This document shows, piece after piece, positions 54,010 through 64,000 of a stretch of DNA of 64,000 nucleotides (its first letter is position 1; the number at the start of each line of letters is the position of its first letter). Source of the stretch: Kingella pumchi (GTDB lineage Bacteria; Pseudomonadota; Gammaproteobacteria; Burkholderiales; Neisseriaceae); the NCBI RefSeq assembly GCF_022288825.1, contig NZ_JAKOOW010000078.1, positions 7,365 to 71,364 of the forward strand, read 5' to 3'. Made by a program: the position numbers and the translations under genes. The notes beneath the pieces were generated by a model, which made no database searches, had not been told where the DNA came from, and worked only from the letters and a program-made list of their open reading frames with translations.

Positions 54010-55107
54010 TCAGGCGCGGCGCAGCGTCCATTTGATGTCGCTGCCGAGCATTTCGACGCTGCGGCTGTGCCAGATACCGCTGCCGCTGAGCGCGGCGGGG
54101 TTTTCAGGCAGCCTGAAAAGATTGCGGGCATCGCTGCCGAGTATTTTCGGCGCCTGGTAGTGGACGATTTCGTCGGCCAAATCCTGCCGCAGAAACTCGC
54201 CGGCCAAAGTGGCGCCGGCTTCCACCATCAGCTCGCCTATCTGTTCTTCTGCCGCCAGCAGTTCCAGCAGCGCGGCAAGATGGATGCGGCCGCTGCCGTC
54301 GTCGGGTAGGGTGCGCACGCGCACGGCGGGGCAGACGGCGAAACGGCCGTCGTCGGGCACGAGCGTGATGACCAGGGTGGCGCCGCCGTCGCCGGCGATG
54401 CGGTGGGCGGGGCTAAGGCGCAGGCGGCTGTCAAGCACGATGCGCAGCGGCTGGCGCAGGGTGGGGAAGTCGCGCACATTTAGCTGCGGATCGTCGGCCA
54501 GCACGGTGCCGATGCCGGTGAGCACGGCGCAGCTTTCGGCGCGCAGGCGCTGGACGTCGGCGCGGGCGGCGGCGCCGGTAATCCATTGGCTGCGGCCGTC
54601 GGCCAGCGCGGTTTTGCCGTCGAGGCTGGCGGCGGTTTTGATGCGCACAAAGGGGCGGCCGCGCTCGATGCGCGACAAAAAGCCGCGGTTCAGCTCGCGT
54701 GCTTCGTCGGCGAGCAGGCCGCAGGCGGTGGCGATGCCGGCGGCTTCAAGCAGGGCGAAACCCTTGCCCGCCACCTGCGGATTGGGGTCGCGCATGGCGG
54801 CCACCACGCGGCCGACGCCGCCGGCAATCAGGGCTTCGGCGCAGGGTGGGGTGCGGCCGTAGTGGGCGCAGGGTTCGAGGGTAACGTAGGCGGTGGCGCC
54901 GCGCGCCAGTTCGCCCGCCTGCCGCAGCGCATGGACTTCGGCGTGCGGCGTGCCGGCCTGCAGGTGGAAACCCTGGCCGACAATCTGCCCGCCGCGGGCA
55001 ATCACGCAGCCGACACGGGGATTGGGCGAGGTGGAAAAGCGGCCCTGTTCGGCCAAATCGAGCGCCCGCCGCATATGGGCGGTGTCTTGTGGGGAGAATT
55101 CAGTCAT
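54010..55107 (-). CDS. ribD: Bifunctional riboflavin deaminase/reductase
   Basis: Catalyses the second and third steps of riboflavin synthesis. The 365-residue product has an N-terminal cytidine-deaminase-like zinc domain (residues about 5-145; GTPHAEVHALRQAG, then TLEPCAHYGRTPPCAEALIA with the zinc His and two Cys) and a C-terminal RibD reductase domain (about 150-360; FVRIKTAASLDGKTALADGR, SQWITGAAARADVQRLRAES). A DUS read in-frame gives NLFRLPENPAAL near the end (about residue 335), where it must lie in a loop. Other rib genes are not adjacent, and no FMN riboswitch is visible upstream; a DUS lies between the promoter region and the start. Confidence 0.95.
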   Translation of the reverse strand: MTEFSPQDTAHMRRALDLAEQGRFSTSPNPRVGCVIARGGQIVGQGFHLQAGTPHAEVHALRQAGELARGATAYVTLEPCAHYGRTPPCAEALIAGGVGRVVAAMRDPNPQVAGKGFALLEAAGIATACGLLADEARELNRGFLSRIERGRPFVRIKTAASLDGKTALADGRSQWITGAAARADVQRLRAESCAVLTGIGTVLADDPQLNVRDFPTLRQPLRIVLDSRLRLSPAHRIAGDGGATLVITLVPDDGRFAVCPAVRVRTLPDDGSGRIHLAALLELLAAEEQIGELMVEAGATLAGEFLRQDLADEIVHYQAPKILGSDARNLFRLPENPAALSGSGIWHSRSVEMLGSDIKWTLRRA

Positions 55108-55319
55108 GGCAATAGCAGCCTGAAAGGCTGGAAAACGGGATAAAAAGGGCTTTCAGGCTGCTTTTAGCGGCAAGGGAAAACCCTGCGGCAGCCTGAAAGC
55201 TGCGGCAGGGTCGTCAAAGCTGGATTGCCGTTTTTCCTGCGCGGCGCGGGTGTCCGGCACATGGCTTTCAGGCAGCCTGAAAAATCTGTGATGCCTTAAA
55301 AACGGCATCGGCAAACGGC

Positions 55320-55886
55320 TTAGGAGCCGAAGCTGACGGTTTTCAGTAAGTCTTCCAATTCGGTGGCATCGGCGTAGGGGCTGACGGCGCAGATGCTGAC
55401 CAGCTCTTTGCCGGCAGCCTGAATGCGGCAGCTTTCGTTGACGGTGGTGCCGTCGCTGTCGCTGTAGAAGCTGTAGCTCAAGACACCGTTTTGCTTGCTG
55501 CTGGAGAGATCCTGCAGATCGTCGCGTGCTTTGAGCGCGGTTTCGATGCCGTCCAGCGCGGCGTCGCCGGACTGGCCCAGGCGCAGCGCGGTTACGGTGA
55601 TGCCTTCGCTGTCGCTGTGCTGCAGCAGCAGGATGTTGTCGGCCTTGCTGCCTTCAGGCTGGTAGGCGGGGTCTTGGCTTTTGTCGGCATAGCCGGAATT
55701 AAGGGCGATGCTGAAGCTGCCGTCGCGGCTTTTGACGCTGGTTTCGGCAGGAATGGCGCCGGTATCGCCCTGGGTGGCGGATGAGGTTTCGGCGGCGGAT
55801 GCTGCGCCGGCGGCGTTGTTTGCCTGGTCGCAGGCGGTCAGCGCCAGCAGGGCGGCCAGAGCGGTGGCGGTAAACAGAGGTTTCAT
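55320..55886 (-). CDS. Lipoprotein of unknown function
   Basis: A 188-residue predicted lipoprotein: signal MKPLFTATALAALLALTACD with lipobox LTAC (cysteine 19), an Ala/Ser/Thr-rich linker, then a domain of about 130 residues (SVKSRDGSFSIALNSGYADK, ILLLQHSDSEGITVTALRLG, SYSFYSDSDGTTVNESCRIQ) holding two cysteines (ESCRI, VSICAV) that may pair. Similar lipoproteins exist in Neisseria, but I recall no function. AAGGAAA precedes ATG 55886. It follows yebC on the same strand by 88 bases with a DUS in between. Confidence 0.8.
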   Translation of the reverse strand: MKPLFTATALAALLALTACDQANNAAGAASAAETSSATQGDTGAIPAETSVKSRDGSFSIALNSGYADKSQDPAYQPEGSKADNILLLQHSDSEGITVTALRLGQSGDAALDGIETALKARDDLQDLSSSKQNGVLSYSFYSDSDGTTVNESCRIQAAGKELVSICAVSPYADATELEDLLKTVSFGS

Positions 55887-55974
55887 CGTATTTCCTTGCT
55901 GTGGTGGTTCGGATTGCGGGCGGCAGTTTGAATGCCTGTCGCCCGTTTCAGGCTGCCTGAAAAGGCGGCGCGGT

Positions 55975-56703
55975 TTATTCGTCGAAATGCAAAACGGCGG
56001 AGGTGTAAACGTTTTGCACGTCATCCAAGTCTTCGAGCGCGTCAATCAGTTTTTGCATTTTCAGTGCGTCGTCGCCGGCGAGCTCGGTTTCGTTCTGCGC
56101 GCGCATGGTTACGTCGCCATCCTGCGAGCTGAAGCCGGCGGCTTCGAGCGCGGCTTTGACCTGCGCCCAGTCGGCCGGAGCGGTGATGACTTCGATAACG
56201 CCGTCTTCATGGCTGATAACGTCTTCGGCGCCGGCTTCGAGCGCGGCTTCCATCAGCGCGTCTTCGTCGGCATCGGTGAAGACCAGATAGCCTTGGTGGA
56301 CGAAGTTGAAGGCAACGCAGCCGTCGGTGCCGAGATTGCCGCCGTTTTTGGAAAAGGCGTGGCGCACGTCGGCAACGGTGCGGGTTTTGTTGTCGGTCAT
56401 GCAATCGACCATCAGCGCCGCGCCGCCGATGCCGTAGCCTTCGTAGCGCAGCTCGATGTAGTCCACGCCTTCGAGATTACCGGTGCCTTTGTCGATGGCG
56501 CGCTGGACGTTGTCTTTGGGCATATTGGCGTCCCAGGCTTTGTCCATTGCCAGCCGCAGGCGGGGGTTGGATGCGGGATCGCCGCCGCCCAAGCGGGCGG
56601 CAACGGTGATTTCTTTAATCAGTCGGGTGAAAATTTTGCCGCGTTTGGCGTCGGCACGGGCTTTTTTGTGCTGGATGTTCGCCCACTTGCTGTGTCCGGC
56701 CAT
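55975..56703 (-). CDS. yebC: YebC/PmpR-family regulator or translation factor
   Basis: A 242-residue cytoplasmic protein, the usual length. The start [20 protein letters not shown] at ATG 56703 is the near-invariant YebC opening, preceded by AAAGGAAT. Other blocks: [20 protein letters not shown] (about residue 95), [20 protein letters not shown], and [19 protein letters not shown] at the end. YebC proteins were first seen as DNA-binding regulators and more recently linked to relief of ribosome stalling. It is divergent from the ATP synthase operon with 200 bases in between. Confidence 0.97.
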   Translation of the reverse strand: MAGHSKWANIQHKKARADAKRGKIFTRLIKEITVAARLGGGDPASNPRLRLAMDKAWDANMPKDNVQRAIDKGTGNLEGVDYIELRYEGYGIGGAALMVDCMTDNKTRTVADVRHAFSKNGGNLGTDGCVAFNFVHQGYLVFTDADEDALMEAALEAGAEDVISHEDGVIEVITAPADWAQVKAALEAAGFSSQDGDVTMRAQNETELAGDDALKMQKLIDALEDLDDVQNVYTSAVLHFDE

Positions 56704-56903
56704 GAATATTCCTTTATGTAATAAAGCCGCCTGCCCTTGTTTGGCAGGCTCAAAAGCGGCTGATTTTATCATAATTCTGTTTTTGTACGGACGGATCCGT
56801 TGCGTGTGCGCGGCGGTGTTGTGTTAAGGTGTGATACGCTGGGGTTTGAAAAAATTACGCTTCCAGCCGTGTTTTCACAAGCCTTAACGAATTTGCTTGA
56901 CTG
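56704..56903. other. Divergent spacer between yebC and the atp operon
   Basis: AT-richer, with no DUS. It must hold both promoters. No strong -35/-10 pair stands out, although TTGTGT at 56818 and several AT-rich steps are possible elements. Confidence 0.4.
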
Positions 56904-58173
<1,270 letters not shown>

Positions 58174-58225
58174 ACAGTTTTTGATGTAGTTTGTGTAGTT
58201 CCCTTTCTTTATCTTTCTTGTTTAA

Positions 58226-58480
<255 letters not shown>

Positions 58481-58532
58481 TAGATATTTCCGATTCGTTT
58501 GAATTTGAAAACCAATACGGAAGGTTATCAAA

Positions 58533-59003
58533 GTGAACTTAAATGCAACCTTAATTGCACAGCTAATCGTCTTTTTGATTTTGGTTGGCTTTACCATACG
58601 CTATGTATGGCCGCCTATCGCCAAAGCATTGGACGAGCGCGCTGATAAAATCGCCGAGGGTTTGGCTGCGGCCGAGCGCGGTAAAAGCGATTTTGAGCAG
58701 GCAGAGAAAAAAGTTGCAGAACTCTTGGCTGAAGGCAGGAATCAGGTTTCCGAAATGGTAACCAATGCCGAGAAGCGAGCCGCCCAGATTGTGGATGAGG
58801 CGAAAACTCAGGCCGCAAACGAGGCTGCCCGTATTTCCGCTCAAGCAAAAGCAGATGTTGAGCAAGAGGTAAACCGTGCGCGCGAAGCCTTGCGCGAACA
58901 GGTTTCGGCACTGGCAGTAAAAGGTGCGGAATCCATCTTGCGTCGCGAAGTCGATGAAAAACAACATGCGCAGTTGCTGGCTTCTTTGAAACAGGAGCTG
59001 TAA
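58533..59003 (+). CDS. atpF: ATP synthase subunit b
   Basis: Peripheral stalk protein, 156 residues, starting at GTG 58533 (GGAAGG eight bases upstream). The N-terminal helix [20 protein letters not shown] anchors it. The rest is a charged dimer-forming coiled coil ([40 protein letters not shown]), ending in the delta-binding part. It precedes atpH by four bases. Confidence 0.98.
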   Translation: MNLNATLIAQLIVFLILVGFTIRYVWPPIAKALDERADKIAEGLAAAERGKSDFEQAEKKVAELLAEGRNQVSEMVTNAEKRAAQIVDEAKTQAANEAARISAQAKADVEQEVNRAREALREQVSALAVKGAESILRREVDEKQHAQLLASLKQEL

Positions 59004-59007
59004 GCCA

Positions 59008-59553
59008 ATGATAGAGTTTGCAACCATTGCCCGTCCTTATGCGAAGGCCATTTTCGAATTGGCTGAAAGCGAACAGGCCGACAACTGGCAAACTTCTCTT
59101 AAAGAGGCTGCTTGGCTTGTCCGGCAGCCCCAAGTGGAAGTTCTGATCGCTCAAACCGATACCGATGCCAAGCAAAAGGCCGATATGCTGATTGACTTGC
59201 TGGGTGATTCGCCTGCTTTGGGCAGCTATAAATTCAAAAATTTCCTGTATGTACTGGCTCAGGAAAAACGTTTGCCGGTACTGCCTGAAATTTATGAGCA
59301 GTTCAAGGAACTGGTGCTGTCGCGTAAGCATATCAGGCAGGCAGTTGTCTATACCGCTTATGATATTGCCGACGAAAATCAAAAACAGCAGATTATTCAG
59401 GATTTGGAGCAGCATTTCCAAACCAAGTTGCAAGCTGTTTTCGAAACTGATCGCGATTTAATCGGCGGCATCAAGGCAGTAGTTGGTGATCAGGTGTTAG
59501 ATTTGTCGGTGCAGGGTAAATTGCAAAAACTGTACGCGACTATGACCAATTAG
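59008..59553 (+). CDS. atpH: ATP synthase subunit delta
   Basis: Connects F1 to the b stalk. 181 residues: the N-terminal helical domain starts [20 protein letters not shown], and the C-terminal signature [20 protein letters not shown] lies at about residue 150. It starts four bases after the atpF stop, with GGAG about 10 bases upstream inside the end of atpF, and is followed by atpA after 10 bases with TAGGAG. Confidence 0.97.
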   Translation: MIEFATIARPYAKAIFELAESEQADNWQTSLKEAAWLVRQPQVEVLIAQTDTDAKQKADMLIDLLGDSPALGSYKFKNFLYVLAQEKRLPVLPEIYEQFKELVLSRKHIRQAVVYTAYDIADENQKQQIIQDLEQHFQTKLQAVFETDRDLIGGIKAVVGDQVLDLSVQGKLQKLYATMTN

Positions 59554-59563
59554 GAGAGTTTTC

Positions 59564-61111
59564 ATGCAGCTTAATCCTGCTGAAATCAGCGATTTGCTGA
59601 AAGCTAAAATTGAAAATTTAAATACGAAGCAGGAAGCCCATACCCGCGGCACAGTTATTTCTGTTACTGACGGCATTGTGCGTGTGCACGGTCTTTCTGA
59701 TGTGATGCAGGGCGAGATGCTCGAGTTTCCGAACAATACGTTCGGCTTGGCGATGAACTTGGAGCGCGACTCTGTAGGTGCCGTAATCTTGGGTGAATAC
59801 GAGCATATTACCGAAGGTGACGAAGTCAAATGTACCGGTCGCATTTTGGAAGTTCCGGTTGGTGCGGAGTTGGTTGGCCGCGTAGTCAATGCGCTGGGTC
59901 AGCCGATCGACGGTAAAGGTCCGATCAACAGCTCTCTTACCGCACCGATTGAAAAAATTGCTCCGGGTGTGATTGCCCGCCAATCCGTCGATCAACCGAT
60001 GCAAACCGGCTTGAAAGCGATCGACTCCATGGTTCCTGTAGGTCGTGGTCAGCGTGAGCTGATCATTGGCGACCGTCAAACCGGTAAAACTGCCGTTGCG
60101 CTTGACGCGATCGTCAACCAAAAAGGTACCGGCGTTATATGTATCTATGTGGCGATTGGCCAAAAGGCTTCTTCGATTGCCAACGTGGTGCGCAAGCTGG
60201 AAGAACACGGAGCGATGGAGCATACCATTGTCGTGGCCGCTTCCGCTTCAGAAGCTGCGGCGTTGCAGTTTATCGCCCCTTATTCAGGCTGCACTATGGG
60301 CGAATACTTCCGTGATAACGGCCAGGATGCCTTGATTGTGTATGACGACTTGTCCAAACAAGCCGTTGCCTATCGTCAGATTTCTCTCCTGTTGCGCCGC
60401 CCGCCCGGTCGCGAAGCCTATCCTGGCGATGTATTCTATCTGCACAGCCGTCTGTTGGAGCGTGCCGCCCGCATCAATGCCGATGAAGTTGAAAAACTTA
60501 CCGGTGGCAAGGTAACTGGCAAAACCGGTTCCCTAACCGCTCTGCCGATTATCGAAACCCAAGCGGGTGACGTCTCGGCATTTGTACCAACTAACGTAAT
60601 TTCAATTACCGACGGCCAAATCTTTTTGGAAACCGACCTGTTCAACTCCGGTATCCGCCCGGCCATTAATGCCGGTATTTCGGTATCCCGTGTAGGTGGT
60701 GCTGCCCAAACCAAAGTGATTAAGAAACTTGGTGGCGGTATCCGTTTGGCTTTGGCCCAATACCGTGAATTGGCGGCGTTTTCCCAGTTCGCATCCGATT
60801 TGGACGAAGCTACCCGCAAGCAGCTGCAACACGGTGAAGTGGTAACCGAGCTGATGAAACAGCAACAGTTCAGCACTCTGAATACCGCGGAAATGGCATT
60901 GACCTTGTGGGCGATTAACAATGGTTCATATTCTGATGTTCCGGTTGCCAAAGCGCTTGCATTCGAAGCTGAATTCCTGAGCTATGTCCGCACCCAGCTG
61001 CCGCAAGTATTGGAAGCAATCAATGCGTCTGGCGCGATGTCCGATGAAAACGAACAAGCGCTTACTGATGCGATGAAGTCGTTCAAGGCTTCTTACAACT
61101 ATGCAGCCTGA
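59564..61111 (+). CDS. atpA: ATP synthase subunit alpha
   Basis: Regulatory/non-catalytic subunit of F1, 515 residues. Walker A is [14 protein letters not shown] (about residue 170). Family blocks are [40 protein letters not shown] and the signature [27 protein letters not shown] precedes ATG 59564. The last codons, TAT-GCA-GCC with stop TGA, are a DUS (GCAGCCTGAA at 61103), one of very few in this operon. Confidence 0.99.
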   Translation: MQLNPAEISDLLKAKIENLNTKQEAHTRGTVISVTDGIVRVHGLSDVMQGEMLEFPNNTFGLAMNLERDSVGAVILGEYEHITEGDEVKCTGRILEVPVGAELVGRVVNALGQPIDGKGPINSSLTAPIEKIAPGVIARQSVDQPMQTGLKAIDSMVPVGRGQRELIIGDRQTGKTAVALDAIVNQKGTGVICIYVAIGQKASSIANVVRKLEEHGAMEHTIVVAASASEAAALQFIAPYSGCTMGEYFRDNGQDALIVYDDLSKQAVAYRQISLLLRRPPGREAYPGDVFYLHSRLLERAARINADEVEKLTGGKVTGKTGSLTALPIIETQAGDVSAFVPTNVISITDGQIFLETDLFNSGIRPAINAGISVSRVGGAAQTKVIKKLGGGIRLALAQYRELAAFSQFASDLDEATRKQLQHGEVVTELMKQQQFSTLNTAEMALTLWAINNGSYSDVPVAKALAFEAEFLSYVRTQLPQVLEAINASGAMSDENEQALTDAMKSFKASYNYAA

Positions 61112-61138
61112 AAGGCTTAGCAGGGAAGGAGTCTGAAA

Positions 61139-62011
61139 ATGGCAGTAGGAAAAGAGATTCTCACCAAGATTCGAAGCGTGCAAAACACGCAGAAAATCAC
61201 CAAAGCAATGCAAATGGTGTCAACCTCTAAAATGCGTAAGACTCAAGAGCGTATGCGCTTGGCTAGGCCGTATGCCGAGAAAGTTCGCCAAGTAATGGGT
61301 CATCTTGCCCAAACTAACGAATATCACGGCATCCAGCTGTTGGAAGAGCGTAAAGAAGTCAAACGTGCTGGCTTTATCCTGATTACCACAGATAAGGGGT
61401 TGTGCGGCGGTCTGAATGCGAACGTATTGAAAAGATTCTTTGCGCAAGTTCAGGATTATCAGGAACGCGGCATTGCGGTTGACGTTGTGTGCTTTGGCAG
61501 CAAAGGTTTAGCGGCATGCCAGCGCATCGGCTTAAATGTTATCGCCAGCGTCAGCAATTTGGGTGATACGCCCAAAATGGAAATTTTGCTGGGTGCGCTA
61601 ACTGAAATCTTTGGCCGCTATGAAGACCAGTCTCTGGATGTTATCCATTTGGTTTTCTCCTGCTTTGTCAATACGATGAAACAGGAACCCCGTTCCGAAG
61701 TACTGCTGCCGATTGGTTCCGGTGTTCTGGATGCGGACGACGGACAGAAATACCACTGGGATTACCGCTACGAGCCCAACCCAACCGTTGTGTTGGAGTA
61801 TCTGCTCAGACGCTACCTTGAATCGGTGGTATATCAGGCAGTCAGCGATAACATGGCTTCCGAGCAGGCTGCACGCATGGTGGCGATGAAAGCGGCAACC
61901 GATAACGCTGGTAACGCGATTAAGGAATTGCGCTTGGTGTACAACAAGTCGCGTCAAGCAGCGATTACTACAGAATTGTCAGAAATTGTGGCAGGTGCCG
62001 CAGCCGTTTAA
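61139..62011 (+). CDS. atpG: ATP synthase subunit gamma
   Basis: Rotor shaft of F1, 290 residues. The N-terminal helix starts MAVGKEILTKIRSVQNTQKI and carries the TKAMQMVSTSKMRK motif. ITTDKGLCGGLNANVLKRF lies near residue 80. The C-terminal signature MKAATDNAGNAIKELRLVYN precedes the end. GAAGGAGT lies upstream of ATG 61139. GC falls between that of atpE and atpD. Confidence 0.99.
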   Translation: MAVGKEILTKIRSVQNTQKITKAMQMVSTSKMRKTQERMRLARPYAEKVRQVMGHLAQTNEYHGIQLLEERKEVKRAGFILITTDKGLCGGLNANVLKRFFAQVQDYQERGIAVDVVCFGSKGLAACQRIGLNVIASVSNLGDTPKMEILLGALTEIFGRYEDQSLDVIHLVFSCFVNTMKQEPRSEVLLPIGSGVLDADDGQKYHWDYRYEPNPTVVLEYLLRRYLESVVYQAVSDNMASEQAARMVAMKAATDNAGNAIKELRLVYNKSRQAAITTELSEIVAGAAAV

Positions 62012-62035
62012 GGCAGCCGCCGGCCCATCAGATAG

Positions 62036-63442
<1,407 letters not shown>

Positions 63443-63452
63443 GGAGCCGGGC

Positions 63453-63878
63453 ATGGGTGTCATGCAAGTTGAAGTGGTAAGTAACGAGAACAACATCTTT
63501 TCAGGGGAGGCAACTTTTGTGGTAGTACCGACTCTGGAAGGCGAACTCGGTATCTACCCGCGACACGAACCGATTATGAACTTGGTGCGTCCCGGCGCAT
63601 TGCGGCTGACCGTGCCCGACTCCAACCAGGAAGTCTTGGTAGCGGTATCCGGCGGCGTGCTGGAAGTTCAGCCGCATAAAGTAACGGTATTGGCTGACGT
63701 AGCGGTGCGCAGCAGTGAAATGGACCAGGCGCGTGCGGAAGAGGCGAAGAAGAACGCCGAAGCCGGCGTTGCCAAAGCCCAGGACGAAGAATCGCTGGCC
63801 AAAGCCCAAGCAGCACTGGCCGCCGCAATTGCCGAGCTGAAAACGCTGGACTATATCCGCCTGCACCAAAAGCACTAA
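63453..63878 (+). CDS. atpC: ATP synthase subunit epsilon
   Basis: Rotor and inhibitory subunit, 141 residues. Beta-sandwich domain: MQVEVVSNENNIFSGEATFV, VPTLEGELGIYPRHEPIMNL, VAVSGGVLEVQPHKVTVLAD. The C-terminal helical hairpin is AEEAKKNAEAGVAKAQDEES and LAKAQAALAAAIAELKTLDY. AAGGAGCCGGGC precedes ATG 63453, supporting that start over the internal ATG three codons later. It ends the operon; a strong terminator follows. Confidence 0.98.
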   Translation: MGVMQVEVVSNENNIFSGEATFVVVPTLEGELGIYPRHEPIMNLVRPGALRLTVPDSNQEVLVAVSGGVLEVQPHKVTVLADVAVRSSEMDQARAEEAKKNAEAGVAKAQDEESLAKAQAALAAAIAELKTLDYIRLHQKH

Positions 63879-63893
63879 ACCCGAAGCAAAGCA

Positions 63894-63931
63894 AAACCTG
63901 CCTGCCATTTTTGATGGCGGCAGGTTTTTTT
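63894..63931 (+). terminator. Terminator of the atp operon
   Basis: AAACCTGCC pairs with GGCAGGTTT (9 base pairs) with an inner GCCA/TGGC step, followed by a T run. It is not DUS-derived. The IS1016-like end begins directly after it. Confidence 0.88.
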
Positions 63932-63933
63932 AT

Positions 63934-64000
63934 GGGGCTGTACTAGATAAGCAGTCATGTTAGACTGCAAAAATGAAGATAACCCATTGTAAACTAAAAA
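63934..64000 (+). mobile_element. Left end of an IS1016-like (IS1595 family) element, cut by the window
   Basis: GGGGCTGTACTAGATAAGCA begins at 63934, matching the terminal inverted repeat I associate with IS1016-type elements, and continues into a transposase start. It sits immediately behind the atp terminator. The right end and target duplication are outside the window. Confidence 0.75.
63973..64000 (+). CDS. IS1595-family transposase, first nine codons only
   Basis: ATG 63973 opens MKITHCKLK, the start I recall for IS1016-like IS1595 transposases of Neisseriaceae and Pasteurellaceae. The rest is off the right edge, so intactness cannot be judged. Confidence 0.65.

Noticed and set aside
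55108..55319. FMN riboswitch before ribD
   Set aside because: None of the conserved RFN-element blocks can be seen; the spacer holds DUS and GC-rich filler.

Overview
This window comes from a Neisseriaceae chromosome. The strongest sign is the very large number of DNA uptake sequences (DUS). Most read AGGCAGCCTGAA or the shorter AAGCAGCCTGAA on one strand or the other, the kind I associate with Kingella and related oral Neisseriaceae rather than with the meningococcus. They sit singly, as inverted pairs acting as hairpins, and inside genes. Gene content agrees: a zwf-pgl-glk-hexR-pgi sugar operon, carA and carB separated by a variable interval, an aryl polyene locus, a Neisseria-type dRS3 repeat and the left end of an IS1016-like element. 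The core is GC-rich; a few islands are visibly AT-richer.

Layout. 1-2562 is carB (cut by the left edge). 2580-4850 is a variable interval holding an AT-rich gene with two cold-shock-like repeats and a REP-associated transposase with its repeats. carA follows (4852-5979), then the glucose operon pgi, hexR, nudE, glk, pgl, zwf (6231-13104), all leftward. Rightward come a ZipA-like division protein and dnaK with a heat-shock promoter. 17.1-23.1 kb holds two paralogous DUF333 lipoproteins, mltB, gshA and two anchored proteins of unknown function. 23.4-36.0 kb is an aryl polyene (APE) pigment locus: two ketosynthases, a dehydratase, a ketoreductase, a lipoprotein, a flavoprotein, an MMPL exporter, an AMP-ligase/dehydratase fusion and a LolA-like carrier. 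It is split by a DUF389 membrane protein gene whose flanks carry a different DUS dialect. A membrane 'site-specific recombinase' family protein, rpsB and tsf follow.

40.3-47.1 kb holds an orphan ABC ATPase, a divergent MarR regulator/EamA exporter pair, a sulfur module (DUF2892 protein, YgaP-like rhodanese, ArsR regulator), argG, a PepSY protein and an NAD(P)-binding protein coupled to a HutW-HutX heme-degradation fusion (47.1-48.9 kb) with a Fur-box-like site. Then come metE, a tiny lipoprotein, a 30-bp inverted dRS3 repeat, purK, an amphipathic helical protein, ribD, a lipoprotein and yebC. The right end is the complete F1Fo ATP synthase operon atpIBEFHAGDC, then a terminator and the start of an IS1595-family element.

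Three themes deserve attention. First, patches with foreign DUS dialects mark probable DNA exchange: the carA-carB interval, the DUF389 insertion and the sulfur module. Second, DUS have become part of genes: eight genes take their stop codon from one, and others carry in-frame SLK, QPE or FRLP peptides. Third, several modules are fused or incomplete: HutW-HutX, the ligase-dehydratase, and an APE locus without carrier proteins in view. No tRNA, rRNA or CRISPR array was found.
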